This document shows positions 34,443 through 41,953 of a DNA stretch of 64,000 nt, piece by piece. This DNA comes from Pseudomonas sp. MRSN 12121. Its GTDB lineage: Bacteria; Pseudomonadota; Gammaproteobacteria; Pseudomonadales; Pseudomonadaceae. The notes beneath the pieces are model-generated. The model was not told where the DNA came from. It did not search any database and saw only the letters and a program-made list of their open reading frames with translations. The number at the start of each line of letters is the position of its first letter. Position 1 is the first letter of the stretch. The position numbers and the translations under genes are program-made. The stretch lies in contig NZ_CP010892.1 of NCBI RefSeq assembly GCF_000931465.1, positions 1,054,001 to 1,118,000 of the forward strand, read 5' to 3'.

Positions 34443-37151
34443 ATGGATAAAAGCACACACGAACCTCAGAAAACGTTGGCCCAATGTATCGCTGCTTGGC
34501 GAGAGGGGCGAGAAATACTCGTTATTGATGATGAAAATACACCAGAAGGCGTTGGGGATCGTCATTTTGTGGCTGGTGAGTTTACACAGGCGGCTACTAG
34601 CTACGGCCAGGTGCGGCGTCCCAACTCTGTTTGTAAAGCAAAATTTGGCTGGGTTGCTGCTATTACTGGGAATTTCGCAATTGCGAAAGGGTTGCTAACT
34701 AGTCGGAATTGCGGGGACTCTTCCGGAGAGCTCGCTATCCTAGCGTTGATTGAGGTTGGAGGATTCGGTGCACCTTTGCTGCACGGGACGGAGCAAGAAG
34801 CTCTATCGGCCGCTCAAAAATCCAAGCTTCTATCCAAAGTGACATCGTTATTGCAACTTTGCTTGCAGGAGTCTGAACCAGATTTTTTCGTTTTTTGTGT
34901 TTATAAGGACGTGTTCCCCTACTATCAGAGCGCCGCACTTCATCTCTCCGTCTCTGAACGTGGTTTGTCATTGTATCCAAATTATTATGTAATACGCCTC
35001 TGGCATGCTCGCGTAAGTCGATTGGCTAAAGTTTCTGATTTAACCGTGTTATCTGGTTTGCGAGAAAACACTCCATCTAAGTGGAATGGAGAGTATGCCG
35101 AAGAGGTTTACCGGACGGCGTACTATCTGCAAGACTATTCCTCAATAGACCAAATTTTGGAATCTGCAACTCGATGGGTCACGTCCGAGTGGATGGGGGC
35201 GCAGGTCAGTGTCGGATTGAATAAATTAGACCTGCTACACAGCTATCTGGATCTGAAGCGTATTCAACAAGGTGATAATACTACCTTGTCACGTGCCTGC
35301 ACGAGATTGAATGACCTGGTCGAAGTCGCCATCCGTGATCGGTGTGTTATTACCGTCGAAAATGACGGGACCGTAGAGCAACGATTTACAGATGTGACGG
35401 TACTCGTACTCCGGCTAGCTTTAGCCTGCGAAAGCGGTGATGCCTCGCTAGTCATTACAATAGTCAATCTACTCATTTCTGTTCGTATGAAACCTGAAAC
35501 AGGATCCGGATGCCCAGATTTATTTTCCGAGTTTCTTCTCGACAATCCACTGTCAATGGAATCACTCGATTTTGATCTTGAGCGTTATACAAAATTTATC
35601 GAGTCTTGCATTGGAGTTGATGCATTTAATAAATGGTCATTTATTAGAGCTGCTGAGTCTGTTGTGTTTGGCGATGAGCAGGCGAGTAATACAGAAACTT
35701 TAGTGGCATTTGCTCATGTATTTGATGCTCCTGGATTATTCACTTACATCTCGGATGTATGGCTAGGTAGTCTAGAGTCAGGTAATTCGTTGCATTTAAT
35801 GCAGTTTTCCAATGCGTTGATTAATTATGTCAACTGGGTGAAGAAGGGGGATTCATCAGAGATTTATTATGGCTTTGAGCTTTCTGATGTTTCATTTAAA
35901 ACCCTAAGTTTGCTGCTGGATAGTGTCCTTGAGCTTTTGAAGGCAGATAGATCAAATGTCGCTGAGTGGTTGGTGGGGCTTTTTGGGGCCGACCTCCTTA
36001 AGCATAAGTGTCACGCCAATCTTCTAGAGGTATGCGAGCTAATTCTTGAGCAATCAGAGTCAGAGGTTGCATTCTTCTATGCTGGTTATGTACACCAAGT
36101 TGAGGGGCTTTTGGAGGGCGCGCGTGAGCGCTACGAATCCGCTATAAAAGTCAATCCTGACCATACTTCAGCGCTTGGAAATCTCGCCATTGTATATCGC
36201 GATCTAGAACTTTTGCAGGAGCTTGAGAGCTTGGTTAGCTGTATTGCTGCAAAAGCAAAAGGTGGTTCAGATTCATGGCGTCGCGTGCTGGATATCGCTA
36301 ATCGACAGCTCTCAGGTTTGATCGCGCAACGTACGAAGCATCAGGAACGGCAGCGGTTGGTATCTGCCAAAGGCTCATTTTCAACTTTGGTTTCTGACAG
36401 TCTGGAACCTGAAGATCTTTCTTTAATAGAAGCGGTTTACCTCGTAGCATTAGTGCGTGGCTGTGAGATGGACCATGTTAATTGGCAGCTTGCTCCATTT
36501 GGGAATACTGCTAAGCCAATGGATCCTACTGCGGGTTTACGCTACGCGATTATCGGATTATTAAAGAAAGGAATTCTGGGCATCGCTGATATCACACCGG
36601 ATAGCGCTTTCGATGTGAGTACTGAGCATACGCGTTACTATTTGCACCGCATTATTTGGACGTTCAACTCGGTGACATTGGATCTCTATAAAAACATACG
36701 TAATCTTTCTCGGAATGAGTGGCCAGAGACTTGGAAGGCTCAGCTTTCTATTTTGGCTAGAGATTTCGCGGTTGAAGAATGTGTGCAGTTTTTGGAGTTT
36801 CAAGCCGAGGAGCGACAGATTGAACCGCCTCCTGTTGAAGATATGCGCTCAGTTTACCGTTTGCTTCTTGAGAGATGTTCAGTTAGCCGCTGCTGGTATT
36901 TTTCGTACTTAGCTGCGATGTCTGCAAACGATTATCGCACCAAGTATAAAGCTTCCGATCGCGCAGTGACGACGCGTCTTATCCGCCTGGTAGATCAAAA
37001 GGCGACAAGAGCTTTAGAAGAAGGATATGGTAAGGATTTTAATAGATCTTCTAGTAGCCCTCGATCTCAATTAAGCGAGGCGTTTCACGATGTACTGACC
37101 GGGTGGGAGGAAAAAGCATTTACCACTCTCCTACATGAGTTGGTGTTTTAA
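34443..37151 (+). CDS. large orphan protein with a TPR-like segment, island-borne
   Basis: A 902-residue cytosolic-looking protein I do not recognise. It is mostly alpha-helical; one TPR-like pair is clear at about residues 541-590 (FFYAGYVHQVEGLLEGARERYESAIKVNP region). No P-loop, nuclease, protease, TIR or membrane segment is evident. The last 200 residues are rich in Arg, Trp and Tyr and differ in character from the repeat region. I take ATG 34443 because AGGGA lies five bases upstream; ATG 34407 in frame would give 914 residues. Codon use is AT-rich and unlike the flanking genes, a sign of transfer. Its 3' end faces the HNH/nucleotidyltransferase cassette. Context suggests a defence or mobile-island role, but no function can be assigned. 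Confidence 0.85.
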   Translation: MDKSTHEPQKTLAQCIAAWREGREILVIDDENTPEGVGDRHFVAGEFTQAATSYGQVRRPNSVCKAKFGWVAAITGNFAIAKGLLTSRNCGDSSGELAILALIEVGGFGAPLLHGTEQEALSAAQKSKLLSKVTSLLQLCLQESEPDFFVFCVYKDVFPYYQSAALHLSVSERGLSLYPNYYVIRLWHARVSRLAKVSDLTVLSGLRENTPSKWNGEYAEEVYRTAYYLQDYSSIDQILESATRWVTSEWMGAQVSVGLNKLDLLHSYLDLKRIQQGDNTTLSRACTRLNDLVEVAIRDRCVITVENDGTVEQRFTDVTVLVLRLALACESGDASLVITIVNLLISVRMKPETGSGCPDLFSEFLLDNPLSMESLDFDLERYTKFIESCIGVDAFNKWSFIRAAESVVFGDEQASNTETLVAFAHVFDAPGLFTYISDVWLGSLESGNSLHLMQFSNALINYVNWVKKGDSSEIYYGFELSDVSFKTLSLLLDSVLELLKADRSNVAEWLVGLFGADLLKHKCHANLLEVCELILEQSESEVAFFYAGYVHQVEGLLEGARERYESAIKVNPDHTSALGNLAIVYRDLELLQELESLVSCIAAKAKGGSDSWRRVLDIANRQLSGLIAQRTKHQERQRLVSAKGSFSTLVSDSLEPEDLSLIEAVYLVALVRGCEMDHVNWQLAPFGNTAKPMDPTAGLRYAIIGLLKKGILGIADITPDSAFDVSTEHTRYYLHRIIWTFNSVTLDLYKNIRNLSRNEWPETWKAQLSILARDFAVEECVQFLEFQAEERQIEPPPVEDMRSVYRLLLERCSVSRCWYFSYLAAMSANDYRTKYKASDRAVTTRLIRLVDQKATRALEEGYGKDFNRSSSSPRSQLSEAFHDVLTGWEEKAFTTLLHELVF

Positions 37152-37332
37152 GTTGTTGCTGTGCGATTGTTTTGAGGCTCGCTGAGATTATATTTTTAAA
37201 TAAGGTCTCGCTATGACTTATGTTTTATATCGCAACCGTTCTAGAGGGTGTTTTAGATTTCTATATAAGACTTTAGGGCGAAGTCGCCGTATGTCGGAGG
37301 TTTCGTCGTTTTGCTATTAGACTTTTTTGAGT

Positions 37333-37647
37333 TCATGTCTTTGATATGGGTATCAAAATATCGTGCTCTCTCAGAGGTTTTCTCTGATGCTCGCGCTCGG
37401 TTAGGATTGTGAGGTCAAATGGAATAGAAAGTTTATCGCTTAGTAATAGGAAGCTTTTACTTAATTCGGCATGTAGTCGTCCAAGGTCTATGCAGTCGTT
37501 ACTGATGACGAGTAAAAGATCACAATCATTAGCGTCTTTTTTTCGAAAAAAAGAGCCGAATCCGTATACTTCTAATAGATCATGGTGTCTTGAATGGATA
37601 TATAGGATTTCCTTCTTTATCTTTTTTATGGTAGGTCCAGAATTCAT
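37333..37647 (-). CDS. minimal nucleotidyltransferase domain protein
   Basis: A 104-residue DNA polymerase beta-superfamily nucleotidyltransferase (MNT type). Gly31-Ser32 in YGFGSFFRKK, Asp41 and Asp43 in NDCDLLLV, and Asp78 in FDLTIL give the full metal-binding triad, so it is probably active. MNT proteins pair with HEPN toxins as AMP-transferring antitoxins, but no HEPN gene is here. ATG 37647 places the helix before the GS motif correctly; the frame is open to ATG 37752. The gene begins inside the preceding gene, overlapping its 3' end by 68 bases. AT-rich, island-borne. Confidence 0.75.
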   Translation of the reverse strand: MNSGPTIKKIKKEILYIHSRHHDLLEVYGFGSFFRKKDANDCDLLLVISNDCIDLGRLHAELSKSFLLLSDKLSIPFDLTILTEREHQRKPLREHDILIPISKT

Positions 37648-37987
37648 CTTTGAAAAGGGCTCCAGATAGCTCGCTAGAATTAAATAGTCCAATTTTATGG
37701 GATAAGCATAGGTTTTTCGCTTCGGGGACATATCCATTCCAATTACCGCCAACTGAAATGAAGTTCACAGACGGGAACTCTTGCATCACTCGTCGTGCAG
37801 CGGCTTCTCCAAGGGTATATTCATCAAGGCATATTATCACCAGAGGGCACCCTCTCTTTCGCGTTACTTTAATAATGATGTCGTCATGGCGCGAGATGCT
37901 AGCGACGTTATCGTGAGATTTAATGGCGTTTTCTAGCCAAGCAATTCGGCTATAAGAAACACCCCATGAGTTGGTACGATTGGTCAT
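37580..37987 (-). CDS. unknown protein in the HNH-nucleotidyltransferase cassette
   Basis: A 135-residue protein I do not recognise. It has an alternating beta/alpha pattern: a hydrophobic strand CPLVIICLDEYTLGEAAARRV (about residues 47-67), then VNFISVGGNWNGYV (about 74-87). This looks like a Rossmann-like or nuclease-like fold, with Asp and Glu at strand ends, but no catalytic motif can be named. Its ATG overlaps the HNH stop (ATGA), showing translational coupling, and its last 68 bases also encode the start of the nucleotidyltransferase. No function assigned. Confidence 0.75.
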   Translation of the reverse strand: MTNRTNSWGVSYSRIAWLENAIKSHDNVASISRHDDIIIKVTRKRGCPLVIICLDEYTLGEAAARRVMQEFPSVNFISVGGNWNGYVPEAKNLCLSHKIGLFNSSELSGALFKDEFWTYHKKDKEGNPIYPFKTP

Positions 37988-38655
37988 AATGAAAATATCT
38001 CCGAAAATTCATTTGGGAATAGTTGGTAAGAGTCCATTCGATGGTACACATGCTTCTCATAGGACTCTGCGTGTAGGCGGAATTTTTCTATAGCTTGAAT
38101 TGCTGATATGTCATTAATAAGATCGATGTTTGTGTCGATAATTTTTAGAATTTTCTGATTGTTAGGAATGATTCGGTCAATGCGCCTCAGCTCCCACAAT
38201 AAATAGGCGTTGGAGGTGGGGTCGGATTGTGCCGTGGCGCTATGAGGGCCATAAGTATCAAAAATGGATTTATTTGCAATTAGGAGGCGTGCTATTTCAA
38301 TGCGAAGCTTATCATAGTTATCGTATTTGGACGTTTTGCCTGCGTTGCTAATAAGATCCTCATGCGTCTTCTTCCACTCGTGAAGTAATTCGACTGAGTA
38401 TGTTCCTTCGGGAGCCTTATCAATATGAGTGTGGTGGGTGGGGCAAAGTAGTATTAGGTTGTCGTAAGTATCTTCTCCGCCTTCTGGTGTCCCTCGCGCA
38501 GCAGTAGGTTTGCTACCGATAACATGGGCCATTTCGCCAACAATATAACGCCCTGTTCCCACAAGTACTGTGAGATCCTCCCCGCAACCTGGTTTAGAGC
38601 ACCGGCCACCAGCTCGTCCCCACAGTATTTTTGTATCTATTGTATTTATTGTCAA
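37984..38655 (-). CDS. HNH endonuclease, island-borne
   Basis: A 223-residue predicted nuclease. An N-terminal HNH domain has Cys19 and Cys24 (CSKPGC), His44 (EMAHVIGSKP), Asn66 (YDNLILLC), Cys71 and His74/His75 (CPTHHTHID), a complete beta-beta-alpha-metal motif with zinc-type cysteines. The C-terminal 130 residues are helical and unassigned; they may sense a target or partner. I choose TTG 38655 as start because AAGGAGGAG ends seven bases before it; an in-frame ATG at 38733 would place that ribosome site inside the gene. It heads a coupled three-gene cassette. Restriction or anti-phage activity is inferred from domain and context. Confidence 0.82.
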   Translation of the reverse strand: MTINTIDTKILWGRAGGRCSKPGCGEDLTVLVGTGRYIVGEMAHVIGSKPTAARGTPEGGEDTYDNLILLCPTHHTHIDKAPEGTYSVELLHEWKKTHEDLISNAGKTSKYDNYDKLRIEIARLLIANKSIFDTYGPHSATAQSDPTSNAYLLWELRRIDRIIPNNQKILKIIDTNIDLINDISAIQAIEKFRLHAESYEKHVYHRMDSYQLFPNEFSEIFSL

Positions 38656-39015
38656 AAATGCTCCTCCTTGACTGATGTAGCCGTTGTTTTTGCTATTACC
38701 CTTTTGAGTAAAGTTTAGACTCTGTTCAGGCAAAAAGTAAAAACTCTTCCACTATTTATAGCGTGCTTCCAACCACGGTAGAAAGAGTCTATGACGGTTC
38801 TGGTCTGGTCAACGAAGGTTGCAAACCATTCGATCTAGCGTTGGAAGTGATTGTGAAGTGCCGCTTTGGGTCGATAGTTACCTGTCATCATCGGCAAAGA
38901 GCGGCACGGTAAGGCTCTACAAGCCTCGTTTTCCCATTAGCAAGACGGTGTTTGGGCTGCGTCCAATTGCAACCAAGGAGCGTCCTAATCATAGGCGGGT
39001 GCGGGTGTAAGTTGC
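38656..39015. other. 360-base gap at the right edge of the insert
   Basis: Carries the promoter region of the HNH cassette (minus strand) and an inverted pair GTGCCGCT (38858-38865) / AGCGGCAC (38900-38907), 8 bp perfect with a 34-base spacer. GC content rises again towards the DUF1244 stop at 39016. A 63-codon frame at 38819-39010 has no ribosome site and no recognisable content. Confidence 0.45.
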
Positions 39016-39312
39016 CTAATTATTGGTTTTTCCTTTGGCGAACGCGGCTTGCTGCTCGGCGCTGGCTTCTTTCTGGTAGAGATTCTTCCACTCGGCGTAG
39101 GGCATGCCGTACACCACTTCACGGGCCTCATCGAGGCTGACGTCGATGCTGCGTTCGTCGGCCTCGGCCTTGTACCACTTGGACAGGCAGTTGCGGCAGA
39201 AGCCGGCGAGGTTCATCAGGTCGATGTTCTGCACGTCCTTGCGGCTGTCCAGGTGCGCGACCAGGCGGCGAAAGGCGGCGGCTTCGAGTTCCAGGCGTTG
39301 TTGCTCGGTCAT
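39016..39312 (-). CDS. DUF1244 domain protein
   Basis: A 98-residue small helical protein of the DUF1244 family (QNIDLMNLAGFCRNCLSKWY and YGMPYAEWKNLYQ blocks, with a conserved FCRNC pair of cysteines). The function is unknown. It lies 37 bases after folX in the same direction and is probably the last gene of the folM-folE-folX transcript. Its 3' end marks the right edge of the AT-rich insert. Confidence 0.9.
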   Translation of the reverse strand: MTEQQRLELEAAAFRRLVAHLDSRKDVQNIDLMNLAGFCRNCLSKWYKAEADERSIDVSLDEAREVVYGMPYAEWKNLYQKEASAEQQAAFAKGKTNN

Positions 39313-39349
39313 GTTCGGCTCTGTGCGATCAAATGTGGCGCGGATGATA

Positions 39350-39721
39350 TCAGCGGCTGGCCGCGAGGGTGATCGACACCGACTCGGCGAAACGCAGGGC
39401 GTGGGGTTTGTCGACTTCGACCTCGGCGTACAGCACCGAGGCGTTGGCCATGACCAGGTCGAGGATTTCCTGGGTCAGGCGCTCGAGCAGGGCAAAGCGG
39501 TTGCCCTCCACGTGGGCGATGATCGCCTTGGTGATGGTGCGGTAGTTCAGCGCATGGTCGATGTCGTTGTCGCGCACGGCTTCCTGCGCGGCATACAGGA
39601 TGGTCAGGTTGATCAGCACATCCTGCTTGTTGAGGATCTCCTCCTCGTTGATTCCGATGAAGGTCCGCAGGCACAGGTCCTTGACCCGGATGCGAGCCAT
39701 TCCTGGCTGAAGTTGTGGCAT
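39350..39721 (-). CDS. folX: dihydroneopterin triphosphate 2'-epimerase
   Basis: A 123-residue FolB/FolX-fold enzyme. It is assigned to FolX rather than FolB because it neighbours folE and folM, and because of the segment [19 protein letters not shown]. FolX epimerises dihydroneopterin triphosphate to the monapterin form. The P. aeruginosa order folM-folE-folX is the same. The start ATG 39721 lies two bases after the folE stop. Confidence 0.92.
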   Translation of the reverse strand: MPQLQPGMARIRVKDLCLRTFIGINEEEILNKQDVLINLTILYAAQEAVRDNDIDHALNYRTITKAIIAHVEGNRFALLERLTQEILDLVMANASVLYAEVEVDKPHALRFAESVSITLAASR

Positions 39722-39723
39722 TG

Positions 39724-40284
39724 CTACTTGCTCCGTCCGATCAATTGCAGGAATTCCTGGCGGGTGGTGCTCGAGTCGCGAAAGGCGCCGAGCATCACCG
39801 AGGTGTGCATGGTCGAGTTCTGCTTCTCGACACCGCGCATCATCATGCACATGTGCCGGGCTTCGATGACCACCGCGACCCCCGCGGCCCGGGTCACCTG
39901 TTGCACCGCGTCGGCGATTTCCCGCGTGAGGTTCTCCTGGATCTGCAGGCGGCGGGCGAACATGTCGACGATCCGCGCGATCTTCGACAGGCCCAGCACC
40001 TTGCCGGTGGGAATATAAGCCACATGGGCCTTGCCGATGAAGGGCAGCAGGTGATGTTCGCACAGCGAATACAGCTCGATGTCGGCGACTATGACCATTT
40101 CGTCGTTGTCCGAGGCGAACAGCGCGCCGTTGACCACGTCCTCCACGGTCTGGCCGTAGCCATGACACAGGTACTGCATGGCCTTGGCCGCGCGTTGCGG
40201 GGTATCGAGCAGTCCTTCGCGCTCGGGGTCTTCACCGAGACCCTTGAGGATCTCGCGGTAATGCTGGGGCAGGGAAAGGTTCAT
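39724..40284 (-). CDS. folE: GTP cyclohydrolase I
   Basis: A 186-residue enzyme opening GTP to dihydroneopterin triphosphate, the entry to pterins and folate. Zinc ligands are Cys75 and His78 (LCEHHLLPF) and Cys146 (HMCMMMRG). It lies between folM and folX, so its product can pass to FolX and FolM for tetrahydromonapterin as well as to folate. Confidence 0.96.
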   Translation of the reverse strand: MNLSLPQHYREILKGLGEDPEREGLLDTPQRAAKAMQYLCHGYGQTVEDVVNGALFASDNDEMVIVADIELYSLCEHHLLPFIGKAHVAYIPTGKVLGLSKIARIVDMFARRLQIQENLTREIADAVQQVTRAAGVAVVIEARHMCMMMRGVEKQNSTMHTSVMLGAFRDSSTTRQEFLQLIGRSK

Positions 40285-40304
40285 GCAGCGTCCTCGCGCA
40301 GGGC

Positions 40305-41015
40305 TTACTTGACGTGCCGCCCGCCGTTGACGGTCAGGGTGGTGCCGGTGACATAGGGATTGTCGAGCAGGTAACGCAGGCTCTGGTAGATCACTTCGCT
40401 GCCGGGCTCGATGCCCAGGGCGGACTTGGCCAGGGCCTTGGCGCGGTAGGCCGCGTCGTCGTCGGGGTTGAACATCAGCAGGGCCGGGGCGATGCCGTTG
40501 ACCTTGATCCGCGGCGCGTACTTGGCCGCGAAGGACAGGGTCAGGCTGTCGAGGCCGGCCTTGGTGGCGCAATAGGCGATGTGCTTGCTGCTGCCGCGGC
40601 GCGTGACATCGTCGCCGATGTGCACGATGTCGGCGGGGCTGGAGCGGTGCAGCAGGTCGGCGCAATGCAGGTTGATCAGGTAGGGCGCGAGCATGTGCAC
40701 GCTGAACATGTCGGCGAAGGCCGCGCTTTCCTGGCCGGGCGTTTCTTCCAGCCATTGCGAGGCGTTGTGCACGATCGCCCGCAGGCTGTCGGTGTGGCTG
40801 TGCAGCTCGTCGATGAAGGCCAGGATCCCGGCCTCGCTGGAGAAGTCGGCGAACAGCGCCAGCGCGCCACGCTCGCGCAGGGTGGCGACGCCGGGGCGTT
40901 CGCTGCGGTAGCTGACAATCACCCGATGGCCGTCTTCCAGCAGCCGCAACGCGCAATGCAGGCCGACGCGCTGGCCGGCGCCGGTGATCAGGATCGGGGC
41001 GGTGGAAGTAGTCAT
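40305..41015 (-). CDS. folM: dihydromonapterin reductase
   Basis: A 236-residue short-chain dehydrogenase with the cofactor motif ITGAGQRVG near residue 9 and the YCATKAGLD catalytic region. FolM reduces dihydromonapterin to tetrahydromonapterin with NADPH; in Pseudomonas this pterin is the phenylalanine hydroxylase cofactor. It is first in the folM-folE-folX-DUF1244 order, 20 bases before folE. Confidence 0.92.
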   Translation of the reverse strand: MTTSTAPILITGAGQRVGLHCALRLLEDGHRVIVSYRSERPGVATLRERGALALFADFSSEAGILAFIDELHSHTDSLRAIVHNASQWLEETPGQESAAFADMFSVHMLAPYLINLHCADLLHRSSPADIVHIGDDVTRRGSSKHIAYCATKAGLDSLTLSFAAKYAPRIKVNGIAPALLMFNPDDDAAYRAKALAKSALGIEPGSEVIYQSLRYLLDNPYVTGTTLTVNGGRHVK

Positions 41016-41152
41016 GAATGGCTCGCGTCGCGGGTAGAGCCAAACTATAACAGCGCGCTGCCGGCTTCGCCCAAGGGGCTATAGGCGCGGCCGGTCGATG
41101 CTCGATTGCGCCGAGGGACGGCACCGCGGTCTGGCTGTCAGACCGGGTAACC

Positions 41153-41183
41153 GTTCATCGCCGGCAAGCCTGGCGCCTACACG
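41153..41183. repeat. single REP element
   Basis: CATCGCCGGCAAGCCTGGCGCCTACA matches the arm of the REP pairs elsewhere in the window but has no partner. It overlaps the 3' end of the membrane protein gene at 41177. Confidence 0.6.
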
Positions 41184-41740
41184 TGGTTTTGCGCCGCCGG
41201 CAGCGGGCGGGACGGGGTGCCGTTGAGCCACCCGGACAGCAGATGGGTGGAGAGCGGAATGAACCAGTAGACCATCAGCGGCGTCAGGGCCAGGGTGCTG
41301 ACGAGCACCCGCGGCGCCAGGCTCAGTTCGCCCAGCAGCGGGTTGAGGACGAAGTTGAAGATCAGCGACACCGGGAAAAACGCCAGCCAGATGGCCACCG
41401 CCTGCTTCCAGCGCGGCGGGCGTTGCCCCACGGCGCCGAACCAGCCGTCGATACCGCGGACCCGGTGTTCGTGGGGATGGGCGAACAGGTCGCTGCCGCG
41501 GGCCAGCCAGGCCGTGCGCGAGGCGGAGTGCTCCCAGGCGTGCAGGGTCTGCTCGTCGGCGAAGCGGAAGATGATCTGGAATTCGTCGTCATCGGGCGGC
41601 GGGGCGAGCACGCCGGAGCCCAGATAACCGGGAAAGTCGGTAGCCAGTTGTTCGCCTTCGCGCAGCCAGGCGATCAGGTCCTGGTAACGGCCAGCGGCGA
41701 CGCGCCGGGCCACCATCAGGGTGACGGGTGAGGTAGACAT
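41177..41740 (-). CDS. antibiotic-biosynthesis-monooxygenase-fold membrane protein
   Basis: A 187-residue protein with an ABM (dimeric alpha/beta barrel) domain at residues 1-95 (TLMVARRVAAGRYQDLIAW, FQIIFRFADEQTLHAWEHS) and two hydrophobic helices near 118-142 and 147-172. ABM domains act as heme or quinone monooxygenases or as sensors; attachment to membrane helices is a known small subfamily of unknown function. I start at ATG 41740. It is divergent from the LitR-like regulator and is its likely target. Confidence 0.82.
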   Translation of the reverse strand: MSTSPVTLMVARRVAAGRYQDLIAWLREGEQLATDFPGYLGSGVLAPPPDDDEFQIIFRFADEQTLHAWEHSASRTAWLARGSDLFAHPHEHRVRGIDGWFGAVGQRPPRWKQAVAIWLAFFPVSLIFNFVLNPLLGELSLAPRVLVSTLALTPLMVYWFIPLSTHLLSGWLNGTPSRPLPAAQNHV

Positions 41741-41846
41741 TATGTATCTCCGTAAAGCCAATGCGTGGCCTGGGTAAGGCCGAACGCCGGACGCGGCACC
41801 GGGGTGTCGGGCAGCGCCTTGGAAGCAAGCAAGGATTATTCCCGAT

Positions 41847-41902
41847 TGTGACAAATACACCAGCGACAGCCGTCGATTGGCCCTGTGTTGAAGAAGTGTC
41901 AC
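41847..41902. promoter_or_regulatory. inverted TGTGACA/GTGTCAC pair in the divergent promoter
   Basis: TGTGACA at 41847-41853 and GTGTCAC at 41896-41902 are inverted copies sharing GTGACA/TGTCAC, 42 bases apart, in the gap between the ABM gene and the MerR-family regulator. The arrangement suits a regulator acting on both promoters. Assignment to the neighbouring MerR protein is inference. Confidence 0.4.
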
Positions 41903-41953
41903 CGATGGGGAGTAGAATGGCCGTCACTTTGCCCATCGGTGTTTGCCGCCCAG

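Noticed and set aside
34321..34698. 125-codon plus-strand frame overlapping the large orphan gene
   Set aside because: Different frame from the long gene, which has a good ribosome site; this one has none.
37333..37647. MNT-HEPN toxin-antitoxin pair
   Set aside because: The neighbour has no HEPN RX4-6H motif; its residues form a beta/alpha pattern instead.
38819..39010. 63-codon frame at the right edge of the island
   Set aside because: Contains the inverted pair, lacks a ribosome site and protein-like pattern.
33840..39015. Prophage or insertion sequence as explanation of the AT-rich region
   Set aside because: No integrase, transposase, phage structural gene or terminal direct repeats found.
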